DNA from: Gemmobacter sp964439015
GTDB lineage: Bacteria > Pseudomonadota > Alphaproteobacteria > Rhodobacterales > Rhodobacteraceae
Length of the DNA stretch: 31,252 nucleotides
Assembly (NCBI GenBank): GCA_964439015.1
Contig: CAYTMV010000024.1
Location: 1-31,252 of the forward strand
Direction of reading: 5' to 3'
Positions 13,886 through 22,152 of this stretch are shown here, one piece after another. The position numbers were made by a program, and so were the translations under genes. Numbering within the stretch: the stretch's first letter is position 1; every line of letters starts with the position of its first letter. Below the pieces are notes generated by a model. It did not search any database, was not told the origin of the DNA, and saw only the letters and a list, made by a program, of their open reading frames with translations.

Positions 13886-13917
13886 GTCCCGCAAAAGGGA
13901 CGGCCCGGCAAACGGGC
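13886..13917 (+). promoter_or_regulatory. Twin short hairpins with GCAAA loops in the D,D-carboxypeptidase leader
   Basis: GTCCC-GCAAAA-GGGAC at 13886-13901 is followed one base later by GCCCG-GCAAA-CGGGC at 13903-13917. Both stems are perfect 5-bp helices and both loops begin with GCAAA. They end 23 bases before the ATG. The repeated loop over different stems suggests a recognised RNA element, but no known motif was identified. Confidence 0.5.
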
Positions 13918-13940
13918 ATCACAGGCAAAGAGGCAGCGAC

Positions 13941-15557
13941 ATGGCAACGCTTACGGCAGCGCTTTGGCGGGGGATGCTCCGTCGTATGGTCATGCTTGTG
14001 GCCGTGACGGTCACGGTGGCGGCTTGTGCTGCGCCCCAACCTTCGACCGCGGCCCCCTATGCGGCTTTTGTCATGGATGCCCGCACCGGCGAGACGCTTT
14101 ATTCCAAGAACGCCGAGGCGCGGCTGCATCCGGCCTCGCTGACCAAGATGCTGACCCTCTACATCGCGTTTCAGGCGATTGAATCGGGCGAGATCGGGCT
14201 GGACAGCATGGTGACGATCACCCGCAATGCTGCGGCCGAGCCGCCCTCGAAACTGGGCCTGAAAGCCGGACAAAAGGTGGCGCTGCGCCACCTGATCCGT
14301 GCCGCGGCGATCAACTCGGCCAATGACGCTGCAACGGCGATTGGCGAAGGGATCGGCGGTTCCGAGGCCGCCTTTGCCGAGCGCATGAACCGCACCGCCA
14401 AGGCGCTGGGCATGACCGGATCAACCTTCCGCAACGCCAATGGCCTGACGGCCGAAGGGCACATGTCCACCGCCCGGGACATGACCATTCTTGGCCGGAG
14501 GCTGTTCTACGATTTTCCGCAATACTACAACATCTTCTCGCGGCGCGAGACCGATGCGGGCCTTGCCGACGTGTTGAACACCAACCGCCGTTTCCTTGAG
14601 GCTTACAAGGGTGCTGACGGGATCAAGACCGGCTTTACCAACGCCGCCGGTTTCAACCTGACCGCCTCGGCGGAACGGGGTGGCGTGCGGATCATTGCCA
14701 CGGTCTTTGGCGGCACGTCGGTCGCGCAGCGCAACAGCAAGATGGCGGAACTGCTGGATCTGGGCTTTGCCAAGGCGCCGGCCAATGCGCCCGTGCTGCG
14801 CCCGCAGGCGATCCAGCCCGAGGTCGTGGCGCAGCCGGAACTGGTGGCCGAAGGCGGCGATCCGCTGATGCCGGCCAAGACCATCCGCGTTGTGACGGCG
14901 GTCTCCAAGACGATGCGCCCGCAGCGCCGTCCGGGCGATCCCGCGCCCGAGGTGGTGGTGGCTGCCGCACCCGAACCCGCACCCGCACCGATCCCGGCGC
15001 CCGCGGCCGAAACCTTCGACGACCCGCTGGCCGAAGCCATCGCCGCCGAGGTCGCCGTGGCGGCAATGCAGGACAGCATTTCCGGTGCCCTTGCCGAGGC
15101 GCTGGGCGGCCCCGCGGCACCAGCCCCGGCAGCGGCTCCGGCAGCCGCCCCCGAACTGGTGCCCTTCGAGGTGCGCACAGCCGCTGTGGCCGAACCCGAA
15201 CCGCTGCCCGAGCCCGAGCCGGTGATCCTGCATACCGCCTCGACCGATGGTCTGACCGAACTGGCCGAGGCAGAGGCTGCCGCGCCGGAAAAAGTTACCC
15301 GCATCTCGACGTCGGGCGGGCGGGCTTGGGGCGTCAGCATCGGGCGCTTCCCGTCATCTGACGCAGCAGGTCGGGCGCTGATGAAGGTGATGCTGATTGA
15401 AAGCACCACGCTGGGCCAAGGCAGCCGCAAGGTGGTCAGCCGCGCGACCGGCCATGACGCCAATTTCTTCGGTCTGACCGAAGAACAGGCCGATCTGGCT
15501 TGCCGTCGCCTGCAAGCCCGCGGGATGGAGTGCTTTACCATCGGACCGGGGGCGTGA
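13941..15557 (+). CDS. dacC: D-alanyl-D-alanine carboxypeptidase (PBP5/6 type) with C-terminal SPOR domain
   Basis: This low-molecular-mass penicillin-binding protein trims the terminal D-Ala of peptidoglycan stem peptides in the periplasm. The 538-residue protein begins with a hydrophobic leader ending VTVAACAAP. It could be cut as a lipoprotein (Cys29) or by signal peptidase I near residue 38. The peptidase S11 domain has SxxK at Ser66-Lys69, SAN at 126-128 and KTG at 229-231. From about 300 to 445 there is an Ala/Pro/Glu-rich linker. The end (AWGVSIGRFPSSDAAG... CFTIGPGA) is a SPOR domain, which binds denuded glycan and often targets proteins to the division site. AGAGG precedes the ATG. 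Its stop overlaps the next gene (GTGA). Confidence 0.93.
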   Translation: MATLTAALWRGMLRRMVMLVAVTVTVAACAAPQPSTAAPYAAFVMDARTGETLYSKNAEARLHPASLTKMLTLYIAFQAIESGEIGLDSMVTITRNAAAEPPSKLGLKAGQKVALRHLIRAAAINSANDAATAIGEGIGGSEAAFAERMNRTAKALGMTGSTFRNANGLTAEGHMSTARDMTILGRRLFYDFPQYYNIFSRRETDAGLADVLNTNRRFLEAYKGADGIKTGFTNAAGFNLTASAERGGVRIIATVFGGTSVAQRNSKMAELLDLGFAKAPANAPVLRPQAIQPEVVAQPELVAEGGDPLMPAKTIRVVTAVSKTMRPQRRPGDPAPEVVVAAAPEPAPAPIPAPAAETFDDPLAEAIAAEVAVAAMQDSISGALAEALGGPAAPAPAAAPAAAPELVPFEVRTAAVAEPEPLPEPEPVILHTASTDGLTELAEAEAAAPEKVTRISTSGGRAWGVSIGRFPSSDAAGRALMKVMLIESTTLGQGSRKVVSRATGHDANFFGLTEEQADLACRRLQARGMECFTIGPGA

Positions 15558-16234
15558 GCGGCTACGTCCTGCCGCCGCCGCCGCAAGCTGCGGTGGCGGT
15601 GCAGGGCAGGGCCGAGCGTTTCGCGGTGCGCCGCATATTCTGCGTCGGCCGCAACTACGCCGACCACGCGCGCGAGATGGGCGGCGATCCGACCGCCGAG
15701 CCGCCGTTCTTTTTCACCAAACCCGCTGATGCGCTGGTGCCCTCTGGCGCGACCATCGCTTTTCCGCCGGCGACGCGGGACCTGCATTTCGAGGCCGAGC
15801 TGGTGGTGGCCATCGGTCTGGGCGGCGCGGAAATTCCGGCTGCCGAGGCGGCCGGTCACGTCTGGGGGCATGCCGCCGGCAATGATCTGACCCGCCGAGA
15901 CCTGCAGGCGGAAGCCAAGGCCGCCCGCCGCCCTTGGGATATGGCCAAGGGCTTTGACGCCTCGGCCGTGGTGGGACCTTTGGTCGCAGGGCCGGTGCTG
16001 CCCGACGCTGGCCTGAGATGCATCGTGAACGGTCAGCTGCGGCAATCTGCGCGGCTGTCGGAGATGATCTGGCCGGTGGAGCAGATCATTGCCCATCTTT
16101 CGCGCCATGTGACATTGGCCCCCGGCGATCTGATCTTTACCGGCACCCCTGCGGGCGTGGGGGCGCTGCATCCCGGCGACAGGTGCACGGTCGAGATCGA
16201 CGGCCTTCCCGCCGCGACCGTCACGCTGGCCTGA
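15554..16234 (+). CDS. Fumarylacetoacetate hydrolase family protein (FAHD1/YcgM-like)
   Basis: The 226-residue product belongs to the FAH fold, which includes acylpyruvases, oxaloacetate decarboxylases and fumarylpyruvate hydrolases. The sequence shows RNYADHAREMG, PFFFTKPADAL, the metal-binding HFEAELVVAIG (two glutamates), AGNDLTRRDLQ (aspartate), KGFDASAVVGP and GDLIFTGTPAGVG. The short length, without the N-terminal domain of true FAH, fits FAHD1 or YcgM. I chose the GTG at 15554, which overlaps the preceding TGA by GTGA. A longer frame from 15500 would lie inside the SPOR domain. The pairing with a peptidoglycan enzyme looks accidental. Confidence 0.88.
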   Translation: MSGYVLPPPPQAAVAVQGRAERFAVRRIFCVGRNYADHAREMGGDPTAEPPFFFTKPADALVPSGATIAFPPATRDLHFEAELVVAIGLGGAEIPAAEAAGHVWGHAAGNDLTRRDLQAEAKAARRPWDMAKGFDASAVVGPLVAGPVLPDAGLRCIVNGQLRQSARLSEMIWPVEQIIAHLSRHVTLAPGDLIFTGTPAGVGALHPGDRCTVEIDGLPAATVTLA

Positions 16235-16306
16235 CGGGGTTCCGACAACCAGTTCCCATTTGCCTTGCAGCCGCGCCTCGACCCGCGGGCGGATCGGGTA
16301 TTTGGG

Positions 16307-16999
16307 TCATGGTGAGGATGCTGCGCGCCGCGCCAGGTCTGCCACCTGTGGGCCGATGGCCATGACGATTCGCGCCACGCCCGCGCGGTTGGGGTGCAGC
16401 CCGTCAGCCTGCATAAAGGTCGCAATCGAGGCCGGGGTGCCATCGCTGCCCAGCCCGGACAGGAAATTGGGGATCAGTGTTGCGTCGTATTCAGCGGCCA
16501 GGTCGGGGTAGATCCTATCCCATTCGGCCTTGTAATCCGGCCCCCAGTTGTCGGGCGCGGGAAGGCCGATCAGCAGCACGGGCAGCCCGTCGCGGTCGGC
16601 ACGCTTCAGGATCGCGGACAGATTGGCGCGGGCCGCGGCCGGTGGCAGGCCACGCAGCAGGTCATTGCCGCCCAAGGCCACGATCAGCCCATCAGCGCCA
16701 TTGCCCAGCGCCCAGTCCAGCCGCGCGAGGCCACCTGCGGTGGTATCGCCCGAGACGCCCGCATTCTCGATCACCGCTGCCACGCCTTGCGCGTCCAGCC
16801 AACCTTGCAGCTGCGGCACCATCCCGTCACCCTCGGGCAGGCCGTAGCCTGCGGTGAGGCTGTCGCCCAGCATGACGATGCGCGGCGCTTCGGCCTTGGC
16901 TGGCAACGCCAGCGCCAGGGCGATGAAACCCAACCGTAACACATGGTTGATAAGCCCAAGGGCGGCACCATATCCAAGGGCAAACAGGCGGGACATCAT
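16307..16999 (-). CDS. tesA: TesA-like GDSL esterase / lysophospholipase L1
   Basis: This is an SGNH/GDSL hydrolase (arylesterase, thioesterase I or lysophospholipase L1), secreted to the periplasm. The 230-residue product has an N-terminal hydrophobic leader (about 22-37, FIALALALPAKA). It shows block I LGDSLTAGYGL (nucleophile Ser47), block II GVSGDTTAGG, block III LGGNDLLRG and block V DGLHPNRAG (Asp/His). Two consecutive ATG codons open the gene. The outer one shares CATG (16997-17000) with the divergent ABC ATPase start, and the inner one is at 16996. Divergence from ybbA-ybbP is also the E. coli arrangement. Confidence 0.92.
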   Translation of the reverse strand: MMSRLFALGYGAALGLINHVLRLGFIALALALPAKAEAPRIVMLGDSLTAGYGLPEGDGMVPQLQGWLDAQGVAAVIENAGVSGDTTAGGLARLDWALGNGADGLIVALGGNDLLRGLPPAAARANLSAILKRADRDGLPVLLIGLPAPDNWGPDYKAEWDRIYPDLAAEYDATLIPNFLSGLGSDGTPASIATFMQADGLHPNRAGVARIVMAIGPQVADLARRAASSP

Positions 17000-17666
17000 G
17001 GCGGAACCGATTCTGGAACTGGAGGACGTGCGCCTCACCCTTGCCGGAAATGCCGGCGCGGTCGAGGTGTTGCGCGGCATCTCGCTGACTGTTGAACCAG
17101 GGCAGACGGTGGGCTTGGTCGGGCCTTCTGGTTCGGGAAAGTCTTCGCTGCTGATGCTCATGGGCGGGATGGAGCGGGCGACCGGCGGTATTGTCCGGGC
17201 GTTCGGGCAGGATCTGGGCGCGATGGACGAGGACGGGCTGGCCCGGTTTCGCCGCGGGCGGATGGGTGTGGTGTTTCAGTCCTTTCACCTGATCCCGACC
17301 ATGACCGCGTTGGAAAATCTCGCCGTGCCGCTGGAGATTGCGGGGGCGCGCGATGCCTTTGCCCGCGCGGCGGAAGAGTTGGCGGCGGTCGGCCTGTCAT
17401 CGCGCGCTGGTCATTACCCCGCGCAACTGTCCGGGGGCGAGCAGCAGCGCGTGGCGCTGGCCCGCGCCGCCGTGCCACGGCCGGCGTTGATCCTTGCCGA
17501 TGAGCCGACCGGCAACCTTGATGCTGCCAATGGGGACGCAGTGATGGACCTGCTGTTCGGCCTGCGCGACCGTCACGGGGCGACGCTGGTCATGGTCACC
17601 CATGCGCCGGAACTGGCGGCGCGCTGTGATCGCGTGGTGCGGTTGGCCGACGGGCGGCTGGCATGA
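16998..17666 (+). CDS. ybbA: YbbA-like ABC transporter ATP-binding protein
   Basis: The 222-residue ATPase belongs to the LolD/MacB-type group, which pairs with FtsX-like permeases. It has Walker A GPSGSGKSS, the Q-loop VFQSFHLIPTMTALENLAVPLE, the signature LSGGEQQRVALARA, Walker B LILADEPTGNLD and the H-loop VTHAPEL. The start ATG is preceded by GCGGGA. The gene ends in an ATGA overlap with the permease gene. The tesA-ybbA-ybbP order is conserved with E. coli, where the transporter substrate is not established. Lipid or envelope material is an inference. Confidence 0.94.
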   Translation: MAEPILELEDVRLTLAGNAGAVEVLRGISLTVEPGQTVGLVGPSGSGKSSLLMLMGGMERATGGIVRAFGQDLGAMDEDGLARFRRGRMGVVFQSFHLIPTMTALENLAVPLEIAGARDAFARAAEELAAVGLSSRAGHYPAQLSGGEQQRVALARAAVPRPALILADEPTGNLDAANGDAVMDLLFGLRDRHGATLVMVTHAPELAARCDRVVRLADGRLA

Positions 17667-20161
17667 TGCCGCTGGCGTTGCGTCTGGCAGGACGCGAGCT
17701 GCGCGGCGGCCTGCGCGGTTTTCGGGTGTTTCTGCTGTGCCTCTGTCTGGGCGTGATGGCGATTGCGGGGGTCGGCACTCTGCGCGGCATGATCGCGGCA
17801 GGGCTGGCCGATCAGGGCGCGGTGCTTCTGGGGGGCGATGCCCGGCTGCAATTCACCTACCGTTTCGCCTCGGTGGCCGAGCGGGACTGGATGGCCGCGC
17901 GGGCCCTGCAGGTGTCGGAGGTGATCGATTTTCGCTCGATGATCGTGGTGGACGAGGATCGGGCGCTGACGCAAGTGAAAGCGGTCGATGATCTCTATCC
18001 TCTGGTCGGTGCGCTGCGGCTGGAGCCCGATCTGCCCCTGGATCAGGCGCTGGCGGGGCGCGACGGGCTGCCGGGCGCGGTGCTGGACCCGGTGCTGGCG
18101 GCGCGCCTGGGTCTGGCCATCGGCGACAGCTTCCGTCTGGGGGCGCAGGATTTCGTGCTGATGGCCCGTCTGATCCATGAGCCGGACAGTCTGGGCGGCG
18201 GCTTTAGTCTCGGGCCGCGCAGTCTGGTGCGCCGCGCCGATCTGGCGGCTTCGGGTCTGATCGGTCCGGGAACATTGTTTGACAGCGAATACCGGTTGAC
18301 GCTTCCAGCCGGCACCGATCTGGATAGGCTGCAGGCTGAGGCAGAGGCCGAATTTGCTGATAGCGGTTTGCGCTGGAATGACCGGCGCAACGCCAATCCG
18401 GGCGTTGACCGGTTTGTGGCGGGGCTTTCGGATTTTCTGGTGCTGGTGGGCCTGGCGGGGCTGGCCGTCGGGGGCGTCGGTATCGCTACTGCGGTGCGCG
18501 CCTGGGCCGATGCGCGGCGCGAGACGCTGGGCGTCCTCAGGGTACTGGGGGCGGATGGTCGTCTGATCCTGGCGGTGATGCTGGCGCAGGTGCTGGCGGT
18601 CTCGGCGCTGGGGATCGCGGTGGGTCTGTTGTTCGGGGCGCTGCTGCCGATGCTGGCCGCGCCGATCCTGTCGGGTCTGCTGCCCTTTCCGCTGCAGGCA
18701 GCCCTGTCGCTGCGGGCGCTGGTGGAGGCCGGCTTTTACGGTGTTTTGACGGCGCTGATCTTCTCGCTCTGGCCCCTGTCCGGTGCGGCGCGGCAAAGGG
18801 CGGCGGCCCTTTTTCGCGGGGGCGCCGGGGCGCGGCCGGGCTGGACGGCGGCGAGTGTGGTGGCCGGTCTTGCGCTGACCCTCATTGGCACCGCGACGCT
18901 GCTGTCCGGCAACCGCTGGCTGGCCCTAGGCACGGCGGGCGGGATTGCCGTCGCGCTGGCGCTGCTGGCGCTGGCGGGGATGGGCCTGCGGCGCAGTGCC
19001 AGGCGGTTGGCACATCGCCCGCGCGGGCGACTGGCCTTGCGTGCGGCGCTGGCGGCGCTGGGCGCCCCGCGGGGCGAGGCGGTGCCGGCCCTGCTGGCGC
19101 TGGGGCTGGGGTTGACGGTTCTGGCCGCAATGGGCCAGATCGACGCCAACCTGCGCCGGGCCATCGCCGCCGATCTGCCTGCCCGCGCGCCGGCTTTTTA
19201 TGTGCTGGACATCCAGTCCGATCAGATCGACGCGTTCCGCAAGATGCTGGCCGATGATCCCGAGGTCGGCAAGGTCGAGGCCGCGCCGATGCTGCGGGGT
19301 GTGTTGTCGCGCATCAACGGCCGGCCGGCGGCCGAGGTTGCGGGGGATCACTGGGTGGTGCGCGGCGACCGGGGCCTGACGACGCTGGCCGGGGCCCCGG
19401 CCGATCTGGCCTCGGGCAAATGGTGGCCGGCGGATTACTCCGGGCCGCCGCAACTCGCCTTTTCCGCCAAGGAGGGGGCCGAGATCGGCCTGAACCTGGG
19501 CGATCGTCTGTCCGTCAACGTGCTGGGCCGAGAGATCGAGGCCGAGCTGGTGGCGTTTCGCAATGTCGATTTCTCGTCGGCCGGCATGGGATTTATCATG
19601 ACGCTGAACCCCGGCGCGCTGGCGGGGGCGCCGCAGACCCATATCGCCACCATCCATGCCCCGCCTGACGCCGAGGCGCGGCTGATGCGCGATCTGGGGC
19701 GGGCCTTTCCCAACATCACCCTCATCGCGGTGCGCGGGGCCATCGCCCGCGCGGCCGAGGCGCTGGGCGCGATTGCCACCGCCACTGCCACGGCTGCTGC
19801 CTCGGTAATGCTGACGGGGCTGGTCGTTCTGGTTGGCACGGCTGCTGCGGGCGAAGGGGCGCGCGCGCGCGAGGCCGCGATCCTGAAGGTTTTGGGGGCT
19901 ACGCGCGGCATGATCCTGCGCAGCTTTGCCCTGCGCGCGGCGCTATTGGGGGCAATGGCCGGGGCCGTGGCGCTGGTGGCGGGATCTGCCGCCGCATGGG
20001 CCGTGATCGTCTGGGTGATGGAGGGGGATTTTATGCTGGCGCCAGTGGTTGCGCTGGCCATCGTGGGCGGGGGCGCGCTGGCATCGCTGCTGGCAGGTCT
20101 GGCCTTTGCGCTTCGGCCGTTGCGGGCGCGGCCCGCGCAGGTGCTGCGGGCGACGGAATAG
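17663..20161 (+). CDS. ybbP: YbbP-like FtsX-family ABC permease
   Basis: The 832-residue membrane protein has an N-terminal helix near 21-41 and a large periplasmic domain. A first FtsX helix cluster (about 250-370) starts DFLVLVGLAGLAVGGVGIATA. More helices around 400-440 and 490 are followed by a second periplasmic domain, then a C-terminal FtsX cluster (about 690-825, AAASVMLTGLVVLVGTAAAG and beyond). The two-FtsX layout and length fit E. coli YbbP (about 804 residues). A translational overlap with ybbA indicates a complex. It ends five bases before the convergent mnmH stop. Confidence 0.92.
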   Translation: MMPLALRLAGRELRGGLRGFRVFLLCLCLGVMAIAGVGTLRGMIAAGLADQGAVLLGGDARLQFTYRFASVAERDWMAARALQVSEVIDFRSMIVVDEDRALTQVKAVDDLYPLVGALRLEPDLPLDQALAGRDGLPGAVLDPVLAARLGLAIGDSFRLGAQDFVLMARLIHEPDSLGGGFSLGPRSLVRRADLAASGLIGPGTLFDSEYRLTLPAGTDLDRLQAEAEAEFADSGLRWNDRRNANPGVDRFVAGLSDFLVLVGLAGLAVGGVGIATAVRAWADARRETLGVLRVLGADGRLILAVMLAQVLAVSALGIAVGLLFGALLPMLAAPILSGLLPFPLQAALSLRALVEAGFYGVLTALIFSLWPLSGAARQRAAALFRGGAGARPGWTAASVVAGLALTLIGTATLLSGNRWLALGTAGGIAVALALLALAGMGLRRSARRLAHRPRGRLALRAALAALGAPRGEAVPALLALGLGLTVLAAMGQIDANLRRAIAADLPARAPAFYVLDIQSDQIDAFRKMLADDPEVGKVEAAPMLRGVLSRINGRPAAEVAGDHWVVRGDRGLTTLAGAPADLASGKWWPADYSGPPQLAFSAKEGAEIGLNLGDRLSVNVLGREIEAELVAFRNVDFSSAGMGFIMTLNPGALAGAPQTHIATIHAPPDAEARLMRDLGRAFPNITLIAVRGAIARAAEALGAIATATATAAASVMLTGLVVLVGTAAAGEGARAREAAILKVLGATRGMILRSFALRAALLGAMAGAVALVAGSAAAWAVIVWVMEGDFMLAPVVALAIVGGGALASLLAGLAFALRPLRARPAQVLRATE

Positions 20162-20176
20162 ACGGCCTAGGCCGTC
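20161..20176. repeat. Perfect 16-bp palindrome joining two convergent stop codons
   Basis: GACGGCCTAGGCCGTC is fully self-complementary. It contains the last base of the ybbP stop and the whole mnmH stop (TAG on the minus strand). No T-run flanks it, so intrinsic termination is not clear. It could still fold in both messages and mark the shared 3' end. Confidence 0.4.
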
Positions 20177-21219
20177 ATCGCTTGCACGGCCGCCGCTATC
20201 CGTGCGGCCAGTGCTGGCAGAGCCTCTGGCGCCAGACTGTCGGTCCAAAGCTCCGCCGCAGGGGGCGCGCTGCGGGCGCGGTGCTTGTCATAGCGTGGGT
20301 CGTAATGGCGTTGCATCAGGTCCAGCGCAAGGGCCTGATACGCCCCTTGCCGCGCCAGGGCCTGCCAGCCGTCGATCACCTCGGCGGCATGCAGGGCCCT
20401 GAGCAGGTTTATGGTTGCGATCAGCCGCTCAGGGTCGGCGGTCAGGTCGGCATAGGCACGCGCCAGATAGGCGGCGCGGGCCTCGGGCGGGGCCCCGATC
20501 GCCACGCGGGGGGCTGCGACCATCGCCCGCCACAGGCGCGGGGGCAGACGGCATTCGCCGACCTTGGCGCTTTCGGCCTCGACCACCACCGGGCGGGTTG
20601 GGTCGAGCCGCGCCATCGCCATTGCCAGCCGCCCCTCGAAGGCCTTTTGCGAGGGTTGCACCCCCTGCGCCCCGAACAGCGAGCCGCGATGCCCGGCCAG
20701 CCCTTCCAGATCCAGTACCTGCAGGCCAAGGGCCGGCAGCAGGTTCAACACCTCGGTCTTGGCCGACCCGGTATTGCCATCCAGCACCACCACCGGGGCG
20801 GGAAAGGGCGTGTCATACAGTGCCGCGACCACAAGGCGACGATAGGTCTTGTAGCCCCCGGCCAACACCTCGGCCCGCCAGCCCACGCTTTGCAGGATGG
20901 TGGTGAAACTGCCCGAGCGTTGTCCGCCGCGCCAGCAATAGACCAGGGGCCGCCACCCGCCGCCCATCTCGACCAGCGGGCCTTCCAGATGCGCGGCCGC
21001 GTTGCGCGCCACCAGCGCGCCGCCAACCTTGCGGGCCTTGAACGGGCTTTCCTGCTTGTAGATCGTGCCGACGCGGGCGCGTTGCGCGTCATCCAGCACC
21101 GGCAGGTTGATCGCGCCGGGCAGATGATCCTCAGCCCATTCGGACGGTGATCTGACGTCGATCACCGTATCAAAGCCGGTGTCGAACAGTTGCGAAAGCG
21201 CGGTCAGGGTATAGGCCAT
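20167..21219 (-). CDS. mnmH: MnmH/SelU, tRNA 2-selenouridine synthase
   Basis: MnmH replaces sulfur with selenium in the wobble 2-thiouridine of certain tRNAs through a geranylated intermediate, using selenophosphate. The 350-residue protein has an N-terminal rhodanese domain (VIDVRSPSEWAEDHLPGAIN) with active Cys95 in VYCWRGGQRSGS. A P-loop domain follows (LDGNTGSAKTEVL). LEGLAGHRGSLFG and VVVEAESAKVGE also fit the family. I chose the ATG at 21219, which has AAGGGG five bases upstream, over a GTG two codons earlier. selD is not in the window. It starts 9 bp after the cation exporter gene and is probably co-transcribed with it. Confidence 0.94.
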   Translation of the reverse strand: MAYTLTALSQLFDTGFDTVIDVRSPSEWAEDHLPGAINLPVLDDAQRARVGTIYKQESPFKARKVGGALVARNAAAHLEGPLVEMGGGWRPLVYCWRGGQRSGSFTTILQSVGWRAEVLAGGYKTYRRLVVAALYDTPFPAPVVVLDGNTGSAKTEVLNLLPALGLQVLDLEGLAGHRGSLFGAQGVQPSQKAFEGRLAMAMARLDPTRPVVVEAESAKVGECRLPPRLWRAMVAAPRVAIGAPPEARAAYLARAYADLTADPERLIATINLLRALHAAEVIDGWQALARQGAYQALALDLMQRHYDPRYDKHRARSAPPAAELWTDSLAPEALPALAARIAAAVQAMTA

Positions 21220-21228
21220 GCTCACCCC

Positions 21229-22122
21229 TTAGCCCGAGAGGCGCCGCGCCGCCACGTCCTTGTGAATGATGACGTCGCATTGCGGATAGGCCAGCACGAT
21301 GGTGCGTTTCAGCCCCGCGCCGATTTCATGCGCGGTGCGCAGCGGCAGGTCACCGTCCATTTCCAGATGCAGGTTCACGAAGATCCTAGACCCGGCGGTG
21401 CGGGTTTTGAGGTCGTGAAAGCCCAGAACCCCCGGCCAGTTTTCGGCCAGCGTGCGGATGCCCTCAAGCACCTCGGGGGGCGCGCTGCGATCCATCAGCG
21501 CATCCCAGGCCCCGCGAAAGATCCGCAGCGCGCCCATTGCCAACATTGCGGCGGCGCCCAGCCCCACCAGCGCATCCACCTGCATCAGCCCGAAGGCCCG
21601 CGCCGCGACCAGAGACACGATCGCCCCCATGGCGGGCAGCAGGTCGCCCAGGTAGTGCAGCCGATCGGCGGCCACCACCTTGCTGCCCGTGCGTCGCGCC
21701 ACGCGGCCCTGCCACCAGACAAGAGTGCCGGTCAGCAGGATCGACACCACCATGACCACAACGCCGCGCACCTCATGGGTCAGGGCGGTCGGCGCCGGGG
21801 ACAGCAAACGTGTGAGGGCCGTCGCGCCGATCGCTACGGCCGAGGCCCCGACGATCACCGATTGGCCCAGCGCCGCCAGATCCTCGGCCGAGCTGTGGCC
21901 AAAGGCGTGATCCTCATCGGCGGGGCGGGCGGCATAGGCCATCGCCGCCAGCGCGCCGAGGCTCATCATCAGGTCAAGCGCCGAATCAGCCGCCGAGGCA
22001 GCAACCGACAGCGCCCCCGTCCCGGCCAGCGCCCAGAGCTTCAGCCCCACCAGCACCAGCGCCACGGTGGCCGAGGCCAGCCCGGCCGACAGGTTGAGCC
22101 GCGAGGGCAGAGACGTAGACAT
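21229..22122 (-). CDS. FieF/YiiP-like cation diffusion facilitator
   Basis: This is a divalent-metal/proton antiporter of the inner membrane. The 297-residue protein has about six membrane helices. It carries the transport-site residues of the YiiP type: Asp46 and Asp50 in AADSALD, and His156 and Asp160 in DRLHYLGD. The cytoplasmic C-terminal domain (VLGFHDLKTRTAGSRIFVNLHLEMDG...) is the dimerising metal-binding fold. The DD-HD set is typical of Zn/Cd/Fe exporters. The substrate cannot be fixed further. The neighbouring mnmH is not an obvious functional partner. Confidence 0.92.
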   Translation of the reverse strand: MSTSLPSRLNLSAGLASATVALVLVGLKLWALAGTGALSVAASAADSALDLMMSLGALAAMAYAARPADEDHAFGHSSAEDLAALGQSVIVGASAVAIGATALTRLLSPAPTALTHEVRGVVVMVVSILLTGTLVWWQGRVARRTGSKVVAADRLHYLGDLLPAMGAIVSLVAARAFGLMQVDALVGLGAAAMLAMGALRIFRGAWDALMDRSAPPEVLEGIRTLAENWPGVLGFHDLKTRTAGSRIFVNLHLEMDGDLPLRTAHEIGAGLKRTIVLAYPQCDVIIHKDVAARRLSG

Positions 22123-22152
22123 CGCAACGGACCTTTTGTGGAGGCGCAGGTC

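Noticed and set aside
14603..16171. A 522-codon minus-strand frame opposite dacC and the FAH gene
   Set aside because: It is low-complexity Ala/Gly/Ser-rich antisense translation.
16235..16306. Terminator between the FAH gene and tesA
   Set aside because: Only weak, interrupted pairing and no T-run were found.
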